A stretch of DNA of 64,000 nucleotides from Ignavibacterium sp. (GTDB taxonomy: Bacteria; Bacteroidota; Ignavibacteria; Ignavibacteriales; Ignavibacteriaceae), in the NCBI GenBank assembly GCA_032027145.1, contig JAVSMP010000001.1, positions 2,051,116 to 2,115,115 of the forward strand, read 5' to 3'. Positions 29,296 through 39,555 of this stretch are shown piece after piece; the first letter of the stretch is position 1; every line of letters begins with the position of its first letter. The notes beneath the pieces are model-generated. The model saw nothing but the letters and a program-made list of their open reading frames with translations. It was not told the origin of the DNA and did no database searches. The position numbers were made by a program, and so were the translations under genes.

Positions 29296-32200
29296 ATGAT
29301 GAAAAAATATATTTCTTTTTTAATACTAAGTGTTTTATCAATTGTTTTTTATCAAAATATATTTGCAGAAGGTCAATCATCAACAGCAAAACCAAAAGCT
29401 GCAAATACGCCTTCAATAGGCGGCGGTGATGGAGATTTTAGTAATGAAAGTCTTTTTACTGGTGATGTTGCTTTTTCTGTACCTATTACAAATATAGGTG
29501 GGATTAGTGTCGCATTAAATTATACTAGTAATGTGCATAAACTGGTAAGAGCTGATAATAAAGATGCGCAAGCAGGTTGGGTTGGGCTTGGCTGGTCTTT
29601 AAATCTTGGGAGTATTGTTGCGGATATAAATGGGACAAGAGATGTTTCAGACGATAAATATTTTTTTGTAAGTGCTTCTGGATCTTCAGAAATGATTCTT
29701 ATTTCCGGAAATGATTTTATGTTAAAAGAATATCAGTATTGGAAAATTACTAGAAGCGTGGATGGTAATGGTAATTTGATTGGATGGACTATAATTCTAG
29801 ATGATGGTACTAAAATGAGATTTGGAAATTATAATAAAACAACAAACAACTTTCTCTTTGATACTACACTAACAAAGGCAACGCGTTTTATGCTTGGCTG
29901 GGATGGAGTTGTTTGCAATCCATTAAATAACAAATACAACTCTGCAAGCTTTATTGCTTATCAGTGGGACTTGTCGGATTTAGAAGATATTGCCGGCAAT
30001 CATACTACAATTTCATACCAGGGTGTTGCTGAGGTATTAAGCGCAAATTCACTCTCAACAACTCTAAAGTATACCCAGGAATCGCATCCTTTAAAGATTA
30101 CTGATTGGACTAACAGAAGTGTTGAATTTGTTCTAGGTAATCTTACGACTGCAGAGTACGTTACACCTCCTGATAAAATTATCCAACGTCTGTTTGAACG
30201 AAAGTATTTGAATAAGATCCTGATAAAAGACGCTACTAATTCGATAATACAGCAGACTGTTTTTGATTATTCAGTACTGGATATTTTTAATCTGTCAGCT
30301 TCAAAAAGATATCTAACATCAATTACTGTTCAGGATGCAAATATTAATTCACTTACTCCAACAAACTTTAGTTATTATACAACAAGCGGAAGCTTAGGCG
30401 AAAATCCCGGTGCATTAAAATCAATAACCTATCCTGATGGCGGCAAGGTTGAATATACTTATGCTTATCATACACTTAGTAACGTTGAACTTAATTTTAG
30501 TCAGATTTACACAACAAATGAACCCATTGTTGACCTATCTTTATTACGAACTCTAATGTCTGGATCGGATTTCTATGTAATAAAAAGAGCTGACAACAAA
30601 CTTGAAGTCTATAGATGGGGAACAATAGGATGGTTTGTTGATAGTAATTTTCCAATTTCTACTTCAGTTTCAAATTTTTGGGTACGAAATGATTACATTG
30701 TTGCTTATATGGGAAGTAATACATTAAAAATTGCAAAAAGAAAAAATGATGGATGGACTGTCTCAACTATAACATTAAGTAACAGTAGAGATCCTGGTAG
30801 TATGAAAGTAATCGCTGTATCAAGCAATTTTTTCTTGGTTGCACATAATCTGGAAAAGTATAATTATAACACACAAGAGCATAAATGTAGAAGGAGAGAA
30901 AATCTTTCTGTTATACGATTAGATGATGCTACATGGAGCAGTTATTCCTTGGGTGATTTTGATCTTGGAAGACATGATATTGATTGGGACATTCATATTG
31001 AAGCTGCATCTGGTATTGATTTTTTTGCAATTAGATATTCCGATAATCCTGACAGCGATCAAAGATCTAGATGCAGGTTATATGTAAAAGATGGATTGAG
31101 CTGGTCAGAAAAATTCAGTTTTTATCCGGATGACATTACACCGTCAGATTTCCGACTTTATGCAGGACCTAATTATTTTATTGCTCATGCATATATAGGT
31201 CACTTAATTAATTGGGTATTTTATCCCCCCAATATTAAAGTTTTTTCTTGGCCGTTTACTTCTGCTAATGATTTTAAAAAGCGTGATATTTTTACCGACG
31301 ATATTTATACTCATTCAAATTTTTTTGTTACAAAGAAGGATGATGAAAGTTCTTCCTCTATTTTTATTCACAGTTTTAATAATGATGGTTCTAATTATCC
31401 TTATACAGTTACTAATATTGAAAATGTATTAACAGGTTCATTTTATAATAGTAGATTAGCTCTTGGGAAAGATTATGTTTGTGTTGGCTGGATAGAGGGA
31501 TCGAGTCCTTATAGCGGAAAATTGGGAGTCGTAAAAAATGTTGATGGTTTGTGGTCAACTGGATCATTAATTGAAACTATAAGTGATATGCAATATGATA
31601 GTTACGTTACTCCTGTAAACAATGGAATGACACTTTTTGCAGAGTGGTATTCGCCTTTTGATTATCATAGTGTAAGAACATATAAAGCGCAAAATAACAA
31701 CTGGATATTCATTAGCGAACTTGATAATGTTTCACTTGGAAGTGGAAATGCTTCTTTTACTCAACCTGGTTTTCAACTTTTAGGAGATATTATTCAGCCA
31801 GGAACTGCAGACGATATTGTCTCTCATAGTTTTATGGAAGGAAACACCCAGGGTGGAGACGCTTTGTTTTTAGGCAATCCCGCTGATTATCCTGTTTCAA
31901 CTAAAACTATAACTGATGGAATGGGTAACAGCTACCAGACAATTTATACATTTGAAAATGGTGTCTATGATCACGAAATTAATTTTGCAAAATATAACAA
32001 AGTTACTGTAGAACTCCCACAGCAAGATAGCGGAAAAACTATTACTTATTTTTATAACCATTTAGGTCCTGGTCAGGCAGAAGAGTTTGTCTATTCTCTT
32101 AACTATAAAGAACTGGATGGGCTGCCATATAAAATAAAGGTTTATAACTCAGCAATTAATGAAATTGCAACAACAACGAATTACTGGGCTGCTTTTGATA

Positions 32201-35200
32201 TTGATGCAGCTAATGGAGTTTATCATAAAAGACTAACTAAATCTGTAAATATCAACGACGGAATAACAAGTACTGTTGAGTACGAATATAACAACACAAA
32301 TGGACAGATAAAGAAAATTACCGAACCTGCTAAAGTCGCTTCTGATCTTTACGGTTTACGGGACAGAGTAACTGAAATTACATATGCTTACGAGCAGTAT
32401 ACTGCTATGCAAAATTTGAATATGGTATCACAGATATATGAAAAGAAAACAATATCAAAAGGAAGCAGCAGTAATACTGTAGCAGTTCTTGCTGATGGAC
32501 CCGAAATAACCGATTACAACCAATTTAGTGTACTTTATAATCAAACCGTTACCTATGAAGCTATAGTTTCAGGTGGTTATTTTTGTGTTGGCACAACTCA
32601 AGGCGGAGATGATATCATCTCTAAAAAATATTCTGACGCAAGCGGGTCGTTTCACGCAAATACCGGAATAACATATTATCTAACCGCACATACATACCCT
32701 TGTTCTCCTCCGCCGCATCCTTGTGAAGCTTGGGTTATTGGTCGGGTCACATATCATCAATCGAACGATCCAGATGAGGTGATTATTTCTCAGGAGCGTA
32801 CAGAATTCGACCCAAATAACAATTACGTATCATTTAGGAATTCAGTTTACAATGGCACAAATTGGATTGTAACAAATGCTATTACTGGACGTAATGATAA
32901 TGGAAATGTAACCGAAAGCTATAATGTGGACAATGTTTATTCATCCACAAAATATGGATATGATAATGTTCTTCCAATTGCACAGGTATCAAACTCAAAA
33001 GACGGTGAATCCGGTTATACGGGTCTGGAAAGCGGGTGGCAGGATTGGGAAACCGGCGGCAGCACAATTGTAAGCAATTTAAAACATACAGGGATTTTTA
33101 GTGCTTATTCGCAAAACAATTATGGACCTACCAAGAATTTTTATTGTGCCAATGGCGTAGATAAAATTAAATCTTACATACTTGAAGCTTGGGTAAGAAG
33201 AACAAGCGGAACCGGTAAAATTACGATTGAACTTCGCGATGCTAATAATAATGTATTATCAATTGTATCACAAGATATTACAGGCGGTACGGACTGGCAA
33301 CTTGTTTCACTTCCTATTACTCCACAGCAAATGACGAATCTTCCTTCCAATGGTTATTTGCGAGTATGGTGCGGATTTCCTAACTCAACTTCTAATTTCG
33401 GCTACGTTGACGATGTAAGATTTTATCCCGCTGATGCAATGATGACAACTTATACTTACGATCCTCTTACTCTGCAAGTTACAAGCGGAACAGATGAAAA
33501 CAACGTAACTACTTTTTATGAATATGACAGCTTTGGTCGTTTGACTCAGACAAAAAATGATGACAGTGATGTATTATCACAGACAACATATTATATATCA
33601 AGAGAACATAACGCCGGTAATTTCAATCCAAACGATCCTAATTATATCAGAACTTCGGCTTATCCAGATGGAATTGGTTCTACACCTATTGTTACAACTA
33701 ACTTTACTGATGGTCTCGGACGAACTTTACAGCAACATTCCCAGGACGGAAGTAATGATATTATCTCAGCAGTAAGCTACGACAATGCAGGACGAATAAA
33801 TAAAACTTATAATCCTTATTCTCTCAGCAATCCAAGTCATAACTACGATCCAAATTATTCATCGGGTTCATCGGGTTATATTGAAACGCAATATTATTCC
33901 GATCCGCTTGGAAGAGTACAATGGAGAATTCCACAGGGTTCAAACCCATCAACACCGAATAAAAATATCGAGAGTGTTTACGGCAATGCAACGCTTAGCG
34001 GAGTTTCCTGCTATACCAACGATATCAAACAGAAGCCAGCAACTAACAGTGTTAACTGGATTACTTCGAGGAGTTACAGGGATAGGTTAGGCAACGTTGT
34101 TAAATCTTCTGTGCTTGATGGATCCTCCGAAATACAAACCTCCACAACACTTTACAATATGCTTGGGCTTCCTGTACAGGTTACTGACCCGAAAGGAATG
34201 CTGCAGAATTTTACTTATGATTTTCTCGGGCGTTTGAAAGTAAAAACAACTCCTGATGCAGGAACTTCTAAGTACATTTACGACATAGCCGGACGACTTA
34301 GATTTATGCTCGATGTTGACGGCGATGCTGCAAATCCCGATAACATCTTGTATTGGAAGTATGATACATTTGGGCGCGTAACTGAAAAAGGTTATATCGT
34401 GATGAACTGGAATGAAACATTATTGCAGGATGAAGCAAATACAGATCCTGATTACCCAACAACTCCCGATACCTGGCGTAAAAAATTTACTTACGATACA
34501 GATGCAACGTCGCAATATCTAAAAGGCAGATTATATAAAGTAGAAACCAACAACGATAATAATACAGATGTGGAAACTCAGGAAACTTTTGCTTATAATA
34601 AATACGGATTTATTACTGCAAAGAATTTAACCGTTATGGAAGTAAGTACGCAGATGCAATCTACGCTTTATGATTATGATAATCTTGGAAGAGTTACAAA
34701 GATAACCTATCCTTCCCGTCCAGGTAATTTAACTTTGCAGAATGAAACCATCTCAGGCACAACCCCGACGCAGTATGAAGCAAATAATAATATAGATGCA
34801 GGACCTGATGTAACAATAAACTCCGGAGCCAGCGCAACATTTAAAGCCGGAACTAGCATACATCTTAAGCCCGGGTTTACGGCAAGTAACGGAAGCAACT
34901 TTAGGGCTTATACAGGTACATTCACAGACGGAGGAACTCCTACAGAAGTTGTTTACTCTTACAACCAGCGCGGACAAATTTCCGGCGTAGGTACAACCAC
35001 TAACCCGACTTTTTATGCTTCATACACTTATAAGCCATCGGGACAAATAGAAACTGAAACTCTTAACAACGGGCAGAAAGTAGTGCAGGCAACTTACGAC
35101 GTTAAAAACCGTCCCACACAGATTTCATCTCCTCTGTTTACCGAATCGCTTACTTACGAAACAGGCGGTTACGGCGGAGTGGGATATTATCACGGCAATA

Positions 35201-36966
35201 TTGCGTCTGCAAGTTTTTCTTATTACTCCGGCGGACCTGCTGCTTACCAAACTCTGTACCAGTACGATAACCTTGGACGGTTGAAGATAGCAGATAACAA
35301 TATTACTGCACTAAACCCTTATGATATTTCCAACATCAGTTACGATCTCAATGGAAATATTATAAGCATAAACAGAGGCGGTACGAATTACACTTACAAT
35401 TATTATACTGGTACAAACAAACTCAAGAATACCGGGGGAAGTAATAACGATTACGAGTATGATTTAAATGGTAATATAAAAAAGTCATTACCGAAAGGCT
35501 TAGATCCTTTAGTTTATGACCCATTTACACAGATGACAAAAAGCATAACTGTTACCAGAACTCCTAACAAGATGATGTCATTTCAGTATTCTGCCGACAA
35601 TGAACGTATACTGAAAAATGAAAAACAAGGAACGACGAATAATTTGAATCTTTATATCCGTGGAGCTAGCGAGTATCCTGTAATAGAAAAAATAAACACA
35701 AACAATACTCTTACTGACAAAGTTTACATCTACGGACCAACTGGTTTGATTGCATTTAAAGATGCAACGGCAACTTACTTTGTAATTAAAGACCATCTCG
35801 GCTCCACAAGAGTGCTTTTTAGAAGTACTGGAACTCAATACGCAACTTACGATTACTCACCATTTGGCAGCTTAATGAGAGCAACGATAAACGGCGATGT
35901 AGTTTATAAATTTACCGGACAGGAGTACGACAGCGAGTTTGGCTTATACAACTTTAGAGCAAGATTATATGATGATGAGCTTGGAATTTTTTATGCGGTT
36001 GACCCAAGCGGACAGAATTTTTCTCCATTCAGTTATGCAGGCAATAACCCTGTTATCAGGGTAGATAGAGATGGCCGAATTTGGTGGATACCGCTTTTAA
36101 TTGGTTTCTCAACTGGGTATTTGTCACATGCTTTAACTTATGATGACTGGGGTTGGGGAGCAATTGGTCAAGGACTTATTTCAGGGTCAATGTCGTTTGT
36201 TGGTTGGGGCGTTACTTCAGCACTTTCGCCATACTTTAGTTCAACATTGGGACTATCGCAAGGACTCTCGACAACTCTCGCCGGTGGTTTATCCGGCGGA
36301 ATAACAAGTTCACTCTTCACTCCTTGGGTAGGTGGAAACTTTGGGACTAATTTCCTATCTGGATTTGTAGGTGGTGCTTTAGGAGGAGCTGCTCAGTTGG
36401 GGGCATCTTCATTGTCAATTTCATCGGACATTCAATTTGGATTGAGGGTCGTGGGCGGTGGTATTTCCGGTGGGTTAACATCGTCTGTTTTTGGTGGTAC
36501 ATTTATGCAGGGTTTTGCAGGTGGGGCTATGGGTGCTGCAATGTCTGGCGTTGCAGCTGAAATTATTGATGAAGTCTACTCGGGTAAAATGACTATTGAA
36601 GAAGCCAAGAAAATTCTGGGTATTACAGATGAGGAATGGGCTGCCCTTGAATATGCTAATGGTGAATATCCAGAAGGTACTTATCCAGAGTTAACTAGAG
36701 AAATTGGCACTGAGGAATTATGGGCAAAACTACAACAATTACAGCAAAATGAAATGATAGGTCCACGAACAACATCTCAATCTTTGGGCAATTTTCAACT
36801 CGGGGTTGAAACATTGCGTTTTGGAGGTGATTTACATGTGCGATATCAAAGTGGAACAATAAGTTTTCATCGTGATCTTATTAGTATTGTTAGAAATCCA
36901 ATTCTTCATCTGTGGGATGATTATAAGCATCCTTATTCTGTACCCGCAATAATCAGGGGAAGATAA
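29296..36966 (+). CDS. RHS-repeat protein with polymorphic C-terminal toxin-like domain
   Basis: A 2556-residue exported RHS protein. Signal peptide 1-24, then an SpvB-like start (GGDGDFSNESLFTGDVAFSV). Residues about 400-850 resemble propeller blades, a carbohydrate-binding-like module lies near 1235-1380, and RHS/YD repeats of the YDxxGR type fill about 1385-2100. The core ends with DHLGSTRVLFRS, YDYSPFGSL, FTGQEYDSE and NPVIRVDRDGR (about 2250-2262), where RHS proteins switch to a variable C-terminal domain. That domain (about 294 residues) has a long glycine-rich hydrophobic part (2270-2420), then a charged tail with FHRDLISIVRNPILHLWDD. A beta-propeller gene follows after 26 bp. No known nuclease, deaminase or ADP-ribosyltransferase motif was seen in the C-terminal domain. 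Confidence 0.92.
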   Translation: MMKKYISFLILSVLSIVFYQNIFAEGQSSTAKPKAANTPSIGGGDGDFSNESLFTGDVAFSVPITNIGGISVALNYTSNVHKLVRADNKDAQAGWVGLGWSLNLGSIVADINGTRDVSDDKYFFVSASGSSEMILISGNDFMLKEYQYWKITRSVDGNGNLIGWTIILDDGTKMRFGNYNKTTNNFLFDTTLTKATRFMLGWDGVVCNPLNNKYNSASFIAYQWDLSDLEDIAGNHTTISYQGVAEVLSANSLSTTLKYTQESHPLKITDWTNRSVEFVLGNLTTAEYVTPPDKIIQRLFERKYLNKILIKDATNSIIQQTVFDYSVLDIFNLSASKRYLTSITVQDANINSLTPTNFSYYTTSGSLGENPGALKSITYPDGGKVEYTYAYHTLSNVELNFSQIYTTNEPIVDLSLLRTLMSGSDFYVIKRADNKLEVYRWGTIGWFVDSNFPISTSVSNFWVRNDYIVAYMGSNTLKIAKRKNDGWTVSTITLSNSRDPGSMKVIAVSSNFFLVAHNLEKYNYNTQEHKCRRRENLSVIRLDDATWSSYSLGDFDLGRHDIDWDIHIEAASGIDFFAIRYSDNPDSDQRSRCRLYVKDGLSWSEKFSFYPDDITPSDFRLYAGPNYFIAHAYIGHLINWVFYPPNIKVFSWPFTSANDFKKRDIFTDDIYTHSNFFVTKKDDESSSSIFIHSFNNDGSNYPYTVTNIENVLTGSFYNSRLALGKDYVCVGWIEGSSPYSGKLGVVKNVDGLWSTGSLIETISDMQYDSYVTPVNNGMTLFAEWYSPFDYHSVRTYKAQNNNWIFISELDNVSLGSGNASFTQPGFQLLGDIIQPGTADDIVSHSFMEGNTQGGDALFLGNPADYPVSTKTITDGMGNSYQTIYTFENGVYDHEINFAKYNKVTVELPQQDSGKTITYFYNHLGPGQAEEFVYSLNYKELDGLPYKIKVYNSAINEIATTTNYWAAFDIDAANGVYHKRLTKSVNINDGITSTVEYEYNNTNGQIKKITEPAKVASDLYGLRDRVTEITYAYEQYTAMQNLNMVSQIYEKKTISKGSSSNTVAVLADGPEITDYNQFSVLYNQTVTYEAIVSGGYFCVGTTQGGDDIISKKYSDASGSFHANTGITYYLTAHTYPCSPPPHPCEAWVIGRVTYHQSNDPDEVIISQERTEFDPNNNYVSFRNSVYNGTNWIVTNAITGRNDNGNVTESYNVDNVYSSTKYGYDNVLPIAQVSNSKDGESGYTGLESGWQDWETGGSTIVSNLKHTGIFSAYSQNNYGPTKNFYCANGVDKIKSYILEAWVRRTSGTGKITIELRDANNNVLSIVSQDITGGTDWQLVSLPITPQQMTNLPSNGYLRVWCGFPNSTSNFGYVDDVRFYPADAMMTTYTYDPLTLQVTSGTDENNVTTFYEYDSFGRLTQTKNDDSDVLSQTTYYISREHNAGNFNPNDPNYIRTSAYPDGIGSTPIVTTNFTDGLGRTLQQHSQDGSNDIISAVSYDNAGRINKTYNPYSLSNPSHNYDPNYSSGSSGYIETQYYSDPLGRVQWRIPQGSNPSTPNKNIESVYGNATLSGVSCYTNDIKQKPATNSVNWITSRSYRDRLGNVVKSSVLDGSSEIQTSTTLYNMLGLPVQVTDPKGMLQNFTYDFLGRLKVKTTPDAGTSKYIYDIAGRLRFMLDVDGDAANPDNILYWKYDTFGRVTEKGYIVMNWNETLLQDEANTDPDYPTTPDTWRKKFTYDTDATSQYLKGRLYKVETNNDNNTDVETQETFAYNKYGFITAKNLTVMEVSTQMQSTLYDYDNLGRVTKITYPSRPGNLTLQNETISGTTPTQYEANNNIDAGPDVTINSGASATFKAGTSIHLKPGFTASNGSNFRAYTGTFTDGGTPTEVVYSYNQRGQISGVGTTTNPTFYASYTYKPSGQIETETLNNGQKVVQATYDVKNRPTQISSPLFTESLTYETGGYGGVGYYHGNIASASFSYYSGGPAAYQTLYQYDNLGRLKIADNNITALNPYDISNISYDLNGNIISINRGGTNYTYNYYTGTNKLKNTGGSNNDYEYDLNGNIKKSLPKGLDPLVYDPFTQMTKSITVTRTPNKMMSFQYSADNERILKNEKQGTTNNLNLYIRGASEYPVIEKINTNNTLTDKVYIYGPTGLIAFKDATATYFVIKDHLGSTRVLFRSTGTQYATYDYSPFGSLMRATINGDVVYKFTGQEYDSEFGLYNFRARLYDDELGIFYAVDPSGQNFSPFSYAGNNPVIRVDRDGRIWWIPLLIGFSTGYLSHALTYDDWGWGAIGQGLISGSMSFVGWGVTSALSPYFSSTLGLSQGLSTTLAGGLSGGITSSLFTPWVGGNFGTNFLSGFVGGALGGAAQLGASSLSISSDIQFGLRVVGGGISGGLTSSVFGGTFMQGFAGGAMGAAMSGVAAEIIDEVYSGKMTIEEAKKILGITDEEWAALEYANGEYPEGTYPELTREIGTEELWAKLQQLQQNEMIGPRTTSQSLGNFQLGVETLRFGGDLHVRYQSGTISFHRDLISIVRNPILHLWDDYKHPYSVPAIIRGR
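35518..35556 (+). repeat. 39-bp exact repeat, RHS core copy 1
   Basis: Bases from GACCCATTTACACAGATGAC onward are identical to 38102-38140. It encodes DPFTQMTKSITVT in both copies and lies near the start of the region shared by the full rhs gene and the orphan cassette. It is a likely crossover point for C-terminal domain exchange (inference). Confidence 0.9.
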
Positions 36967-36992
36967 AAAATGCATAATAGTAAAGGACTGTA

Positions 36993-38039
36993 ATGTCTAA
37001 CTCTATAAAATTGATTCTATTTTTTTTCTTATTCCAAATAGTAGGTTCGTCACAAGATGTTTGGAATACTAAAAACAATAATATGAATAACATAAGGTCT
37101 CTTGGCTTCACACCTGAATTTGTGGTTGGGGTTTGTGACTGCGGAGGAATAGGAACAGTCGTAAAGACATGGTCATTATCAGATGGGGAAGCAGATTCGC
37201 TTTTTCGAGCTCGGATACAAGAAATATGCATAAGCAATAACGGAAACTACCTAGCAATAAGATCATTCAAAGATAGTATAATGCTACAGACTTTTTTCAT
37301 AGAAGGCAAAAAATGGTTATGGCAATACACAGGATCACATTATAATTCTATCGCATTCTCTGAGGATGATGAATATTTAATTGCGATAAATGAAAATGCT
37401 ATTGAAGAATTTGAAGTGCAGTCAGGAGATAAAAATATATTGAAAACTCCTCTTGAGGATAAACTCTCGGATTATGCTGAAAGTAAAAAAAGAGTTCTGA
37501 GACAAAAACTCAGTCCTGATGGTAAATATATGATAATATGGAATGACAAGATAAATTATGAGTGGGGTATTTCTTTTCTATTTTTATTTAGTGCTTCCCC
37601 TAATCCAAACATTGCTGTATGGGATATTTTAGAAAATAAACTTATATCAGAGATTCAGAAGCCATTATCAAAGATTGTTTCGGTTGCTTTTTCTCCCGAT
37701 GGAAAAAAAGTGTTCCTTGGTTGTGAGGATAAAAAAATTAGAGTATGGTCTCTACTTGCAAATAAAATCATCAAAGATTTTGAAGGGGATCCATCTTACA
37801 TAGATGTTTCAAACAGAAATAACCTGCTTGGAATTGGTGGAGATCATCTACGCATTTTAAATTCTTTGACGTTTACACTAATAAAGGATTTTGGAAAGGT
37901 TGGTGATAAAGTTGGAAGACTTAGCGAATGGAGTTTTAGCAGCGATGGTAAGTATTTCGCTCTTGAGGTAGAAGGCATTCTTTATCTTCATGAAACTAAT
38001 ACCTGGGAAGTACTATGGAGTATCCCTACTTGTCCCTGA
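36993..38039 (+). CDS. Exported beta-propeller (WD40-like) protein, candidate immunity partner 1
   Basis: A 348-residue protein with a good ribosome site (AAAGGA) and signal peptide MSNSIKLILFFFLFQIVGSSQ. The mature part consists of WD40-like blades, for example VAFSPDGKKVFLGCEDKKI followed by RVWSL, and INV-type strands ending in TWEVLWS. It starts 26 bp after the rhs gene, the position normally held by the immunity gene of an RHS toxin. A second, clearly paralogous protein at 39556 follows the orphan rhs cassette in the same way. The export signal suggests that it acts in the periplasm or at the inner membrane. Immunity or chaperone function is inferred from position only; WD40-like propellers are general binding scaffolds. 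Confidence 0.78.
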   Translation: MSNSIKLILFFFLFQIVGSSQDVWNTKNNNMNNIRSLGFTPEFVVGVCDCGGIGTVVKTWSLSDGEADSLFRARIQEICISNNGNYLAIRSFKDSIMLQTFFIEGKKWLWQYTGSHYNSIAFSEDDEYLIAINENAIEEFEVQSGDKNILKTPLEDKLSDYAESKKRVLRQKLSPDGKYMIIWNDKINYEWGISFLFLFSASPNPNIAVWDILENKLISEIQKPLSKIVSVAFSPDGKKVFLGCEDKKIRVWSLLANKIIKDFEGDPSYIDVSNRNNLLGIGGDHLRILNSLTFTLIKDFGKVGDKVGRLSEWSFSSDGKYFALEVEGILYLHETNTWEVLWSIPTCP

Positions 38040-39526
38040 TTGCAGGTCCAAACAGAAATATTACTTCTTCATTTCATAAAGAATTAAACCCGATAGTTTA
38101 CGACCCATTTACACAGATGACAAAAAGCATAACTGTTACCGGTTCACCGACAAAAGCAATGACATTTAACTACTCTGCAGATAATGAAAGAGTATTAAAA
38201 ACGGAAAGTTATGGCACTACGAAAAATTCCAATCTTTATATCAGAGGTAATAACAATTATCCAATTACGGAGAAGATTAATTTAAACTCAGTATTGAATG
38301 ATAAGATTTATATCTATGGACCGACAGGATTAATTGCATTCAAGGATGCAACGGCAACTTACTTTGTAATAAAAGACCATCTTGGTAATACAAGATTACT
38401 TTTTAGAAGTACCGGAACACAATACACAACTTATGATTACTCTCCGTTTGGTAGTTTAATGCGTTCATCAATAAGCGGAGATACAGATTATAGGTTTACT
38501 GGACAGGAATTTGACAGCGGAACTGCTCTGTATAACTTTAGAGCGAGACTTTATGATGATGAGCTTGGAATTTTTTACGCAGTTGATCCGGGTGGACAAA
38601 ACTTTTCGCCATTTTCTTATGCTGGTAATAACCCGGTAATATATGTAGATAAAGATGGGAGATTATTTTGGTTGATTCCCGCCATAGTTGGATTTGTTAC
38701 AGGATATGTAAGTCACGGTATAATCCAGCACGATTGGGGTTGGGGAGCGTTAGGTAGTGGTTTGCTTGGAGCTGTCTCATCTTTGGTTGGTTACCAAACT
38801 GCTGCTTGGGCTTCATCGCTTGGTCATAATATTGGTTTATCTCAAGGACTTAGTACTGTAATCTCCAGCGGTATAGGAGGAGGTACATCTGGGGCGTTTA
38901 GCAATTTATTACAAGGACAAAATGTTGGTCGTGGATTTTTAGCTGGTTCACTTGCAGGAACTCTGGGAGGAGCGTTTAGTCTTGGTGCTGGTAACCTTTC
39001 AACAACAGGACAATTTATAAGTAGAACAGTTTCTGGGGGATTTGTAGGAGGATTAGTAAGTGATGTAATGGGAGGTAGTTTTATTGGTGGTTTCGGAACT
39101 GGAGCACTTTCTTCAAGTGTTTCGTTCTGGGCAACAGAACTTACAAATTATGTTTACAAAGATGGCGGAAGCTTAGCAGAAAAAACTTATGGTTTAACTG
39201 AAAGTGAAAAAGAATTACTTAAGTATGGTTTGGAAGAATATAAGAAGGGTAGTGTAACTCCCGAACTTTTGCAGAAATTGCAGGAACTTCATGCTAAGCT
39301 TTATCCTCATGATAATTCAGCTACCGGTATTTTATCAAGATTAAGGGATTGGAGTGTAAATGATTTACGCTTCGATGAAATTCATATAATGACTGAAGCA
39401 GGAAACGTTAATTTTCACTACGACCATTTTAGTTTAGTAACAAATCCTTTTATGCACATTTTAGTTGATGAAGTAATAGTGAACCGAATAATTGGTGGAC
39501 AAGGTATATATACAGTCCCAAGATAA
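38015..39526 (+). CDS. Orphan RHS C-terminal cassette
   Basis: The frame encodes the last part of an RHS core plus a different C-terminal domain. Homology to the full RHS protein begins around codon 38050 (NRNITSS..., then LNPIVYDPFTQMTKS) and runs through YGPTGLIAFKDATATYF, DHLGNTRLLFRS and NPVIYVDKDGR. After that (from about 38665) the 288-residue C-terminal domain is diverged but still related: a glycine-rich hydrophobic part, then FHYDHFSLVTNPFMHILVDE. There is no signal peptide and no convincing ribosome site. ATG 38015 lies inside the preceding propeller gene and is probably not a real start. It looks like a silent donor cassette that could be recombined onto the full gene. Confidence 0.85.
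   Translation: MEYPYLSLIAGPNRNITSSFHKELNPIVYDPFTQMTKSITVTGSPTKAMTFNYSADNERVLKTESYGTTKNSNLYIRGNNNYPITEKINLNSVLNDKIYIYGPTGLIAFKDATATYFVIKDHLGNTRLLFRSTGTQYTTYDYSPFGSLMRSSISGDTDYRFTGQEFDSGTALYNFRARLYDDELGIFYAVDPGGQNFSPFSYAGNNPVIYVDKDGRLFWLIPAIVGFVTGYVSHGIIQHDWGWGALGSGLLGAVSSLVGYQTAAWASSLGHNIGLSQGLSTVISSGIGGGTSGAFSNLLQGQNVGRGFLAGSLAGTLGGAFSLGAGNLSTTGQFISRTVSGGFVGGLVSDVMGGSFIGGFGTGALSSSVSFWATELTNYVYKDGGSLAEKTYGLTESEKELLKYGLEEYKKGSVTPELLQKLQELHAKLYPHDNSATGILSRLRDWSVNDLRFDEIHIMTEAGNVNFHYDHFSLVTNPFMHILVDEVIVNRIIGGQGIYTVPR
38102..38140 (+). repeat. 39-bp exact repeat, RHS core copy 2
   Basis: Identical to 35518-35556; the surrounding core sequence is homologous but diverged. A crossover here would move the orphan C-terminal domain and its propeller gene onto the full-length rhs gene and delete about 2.6 kb. 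Confidence 0.9.
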
Positions 39527-39555
39527 ATGTTATATCTGAAAAATGGAGAACAATA

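Noticed and set aside
36085-36966. RHS C-terminal domain as a known nuclease or deaminase toxin
   Set aside because: No HNH, restriction-like, deaminase or ADP-ribosyltransferase motif could be found by eye, so no activity is assigned.
38015-38050. ATG 38015 as a genuine start of the orphan RHS cassette
   Set aside because: It lies in the conserved WEVLWS coding region of the propeller gene; RHS homology begins later, so the open frame upstream is accidental.
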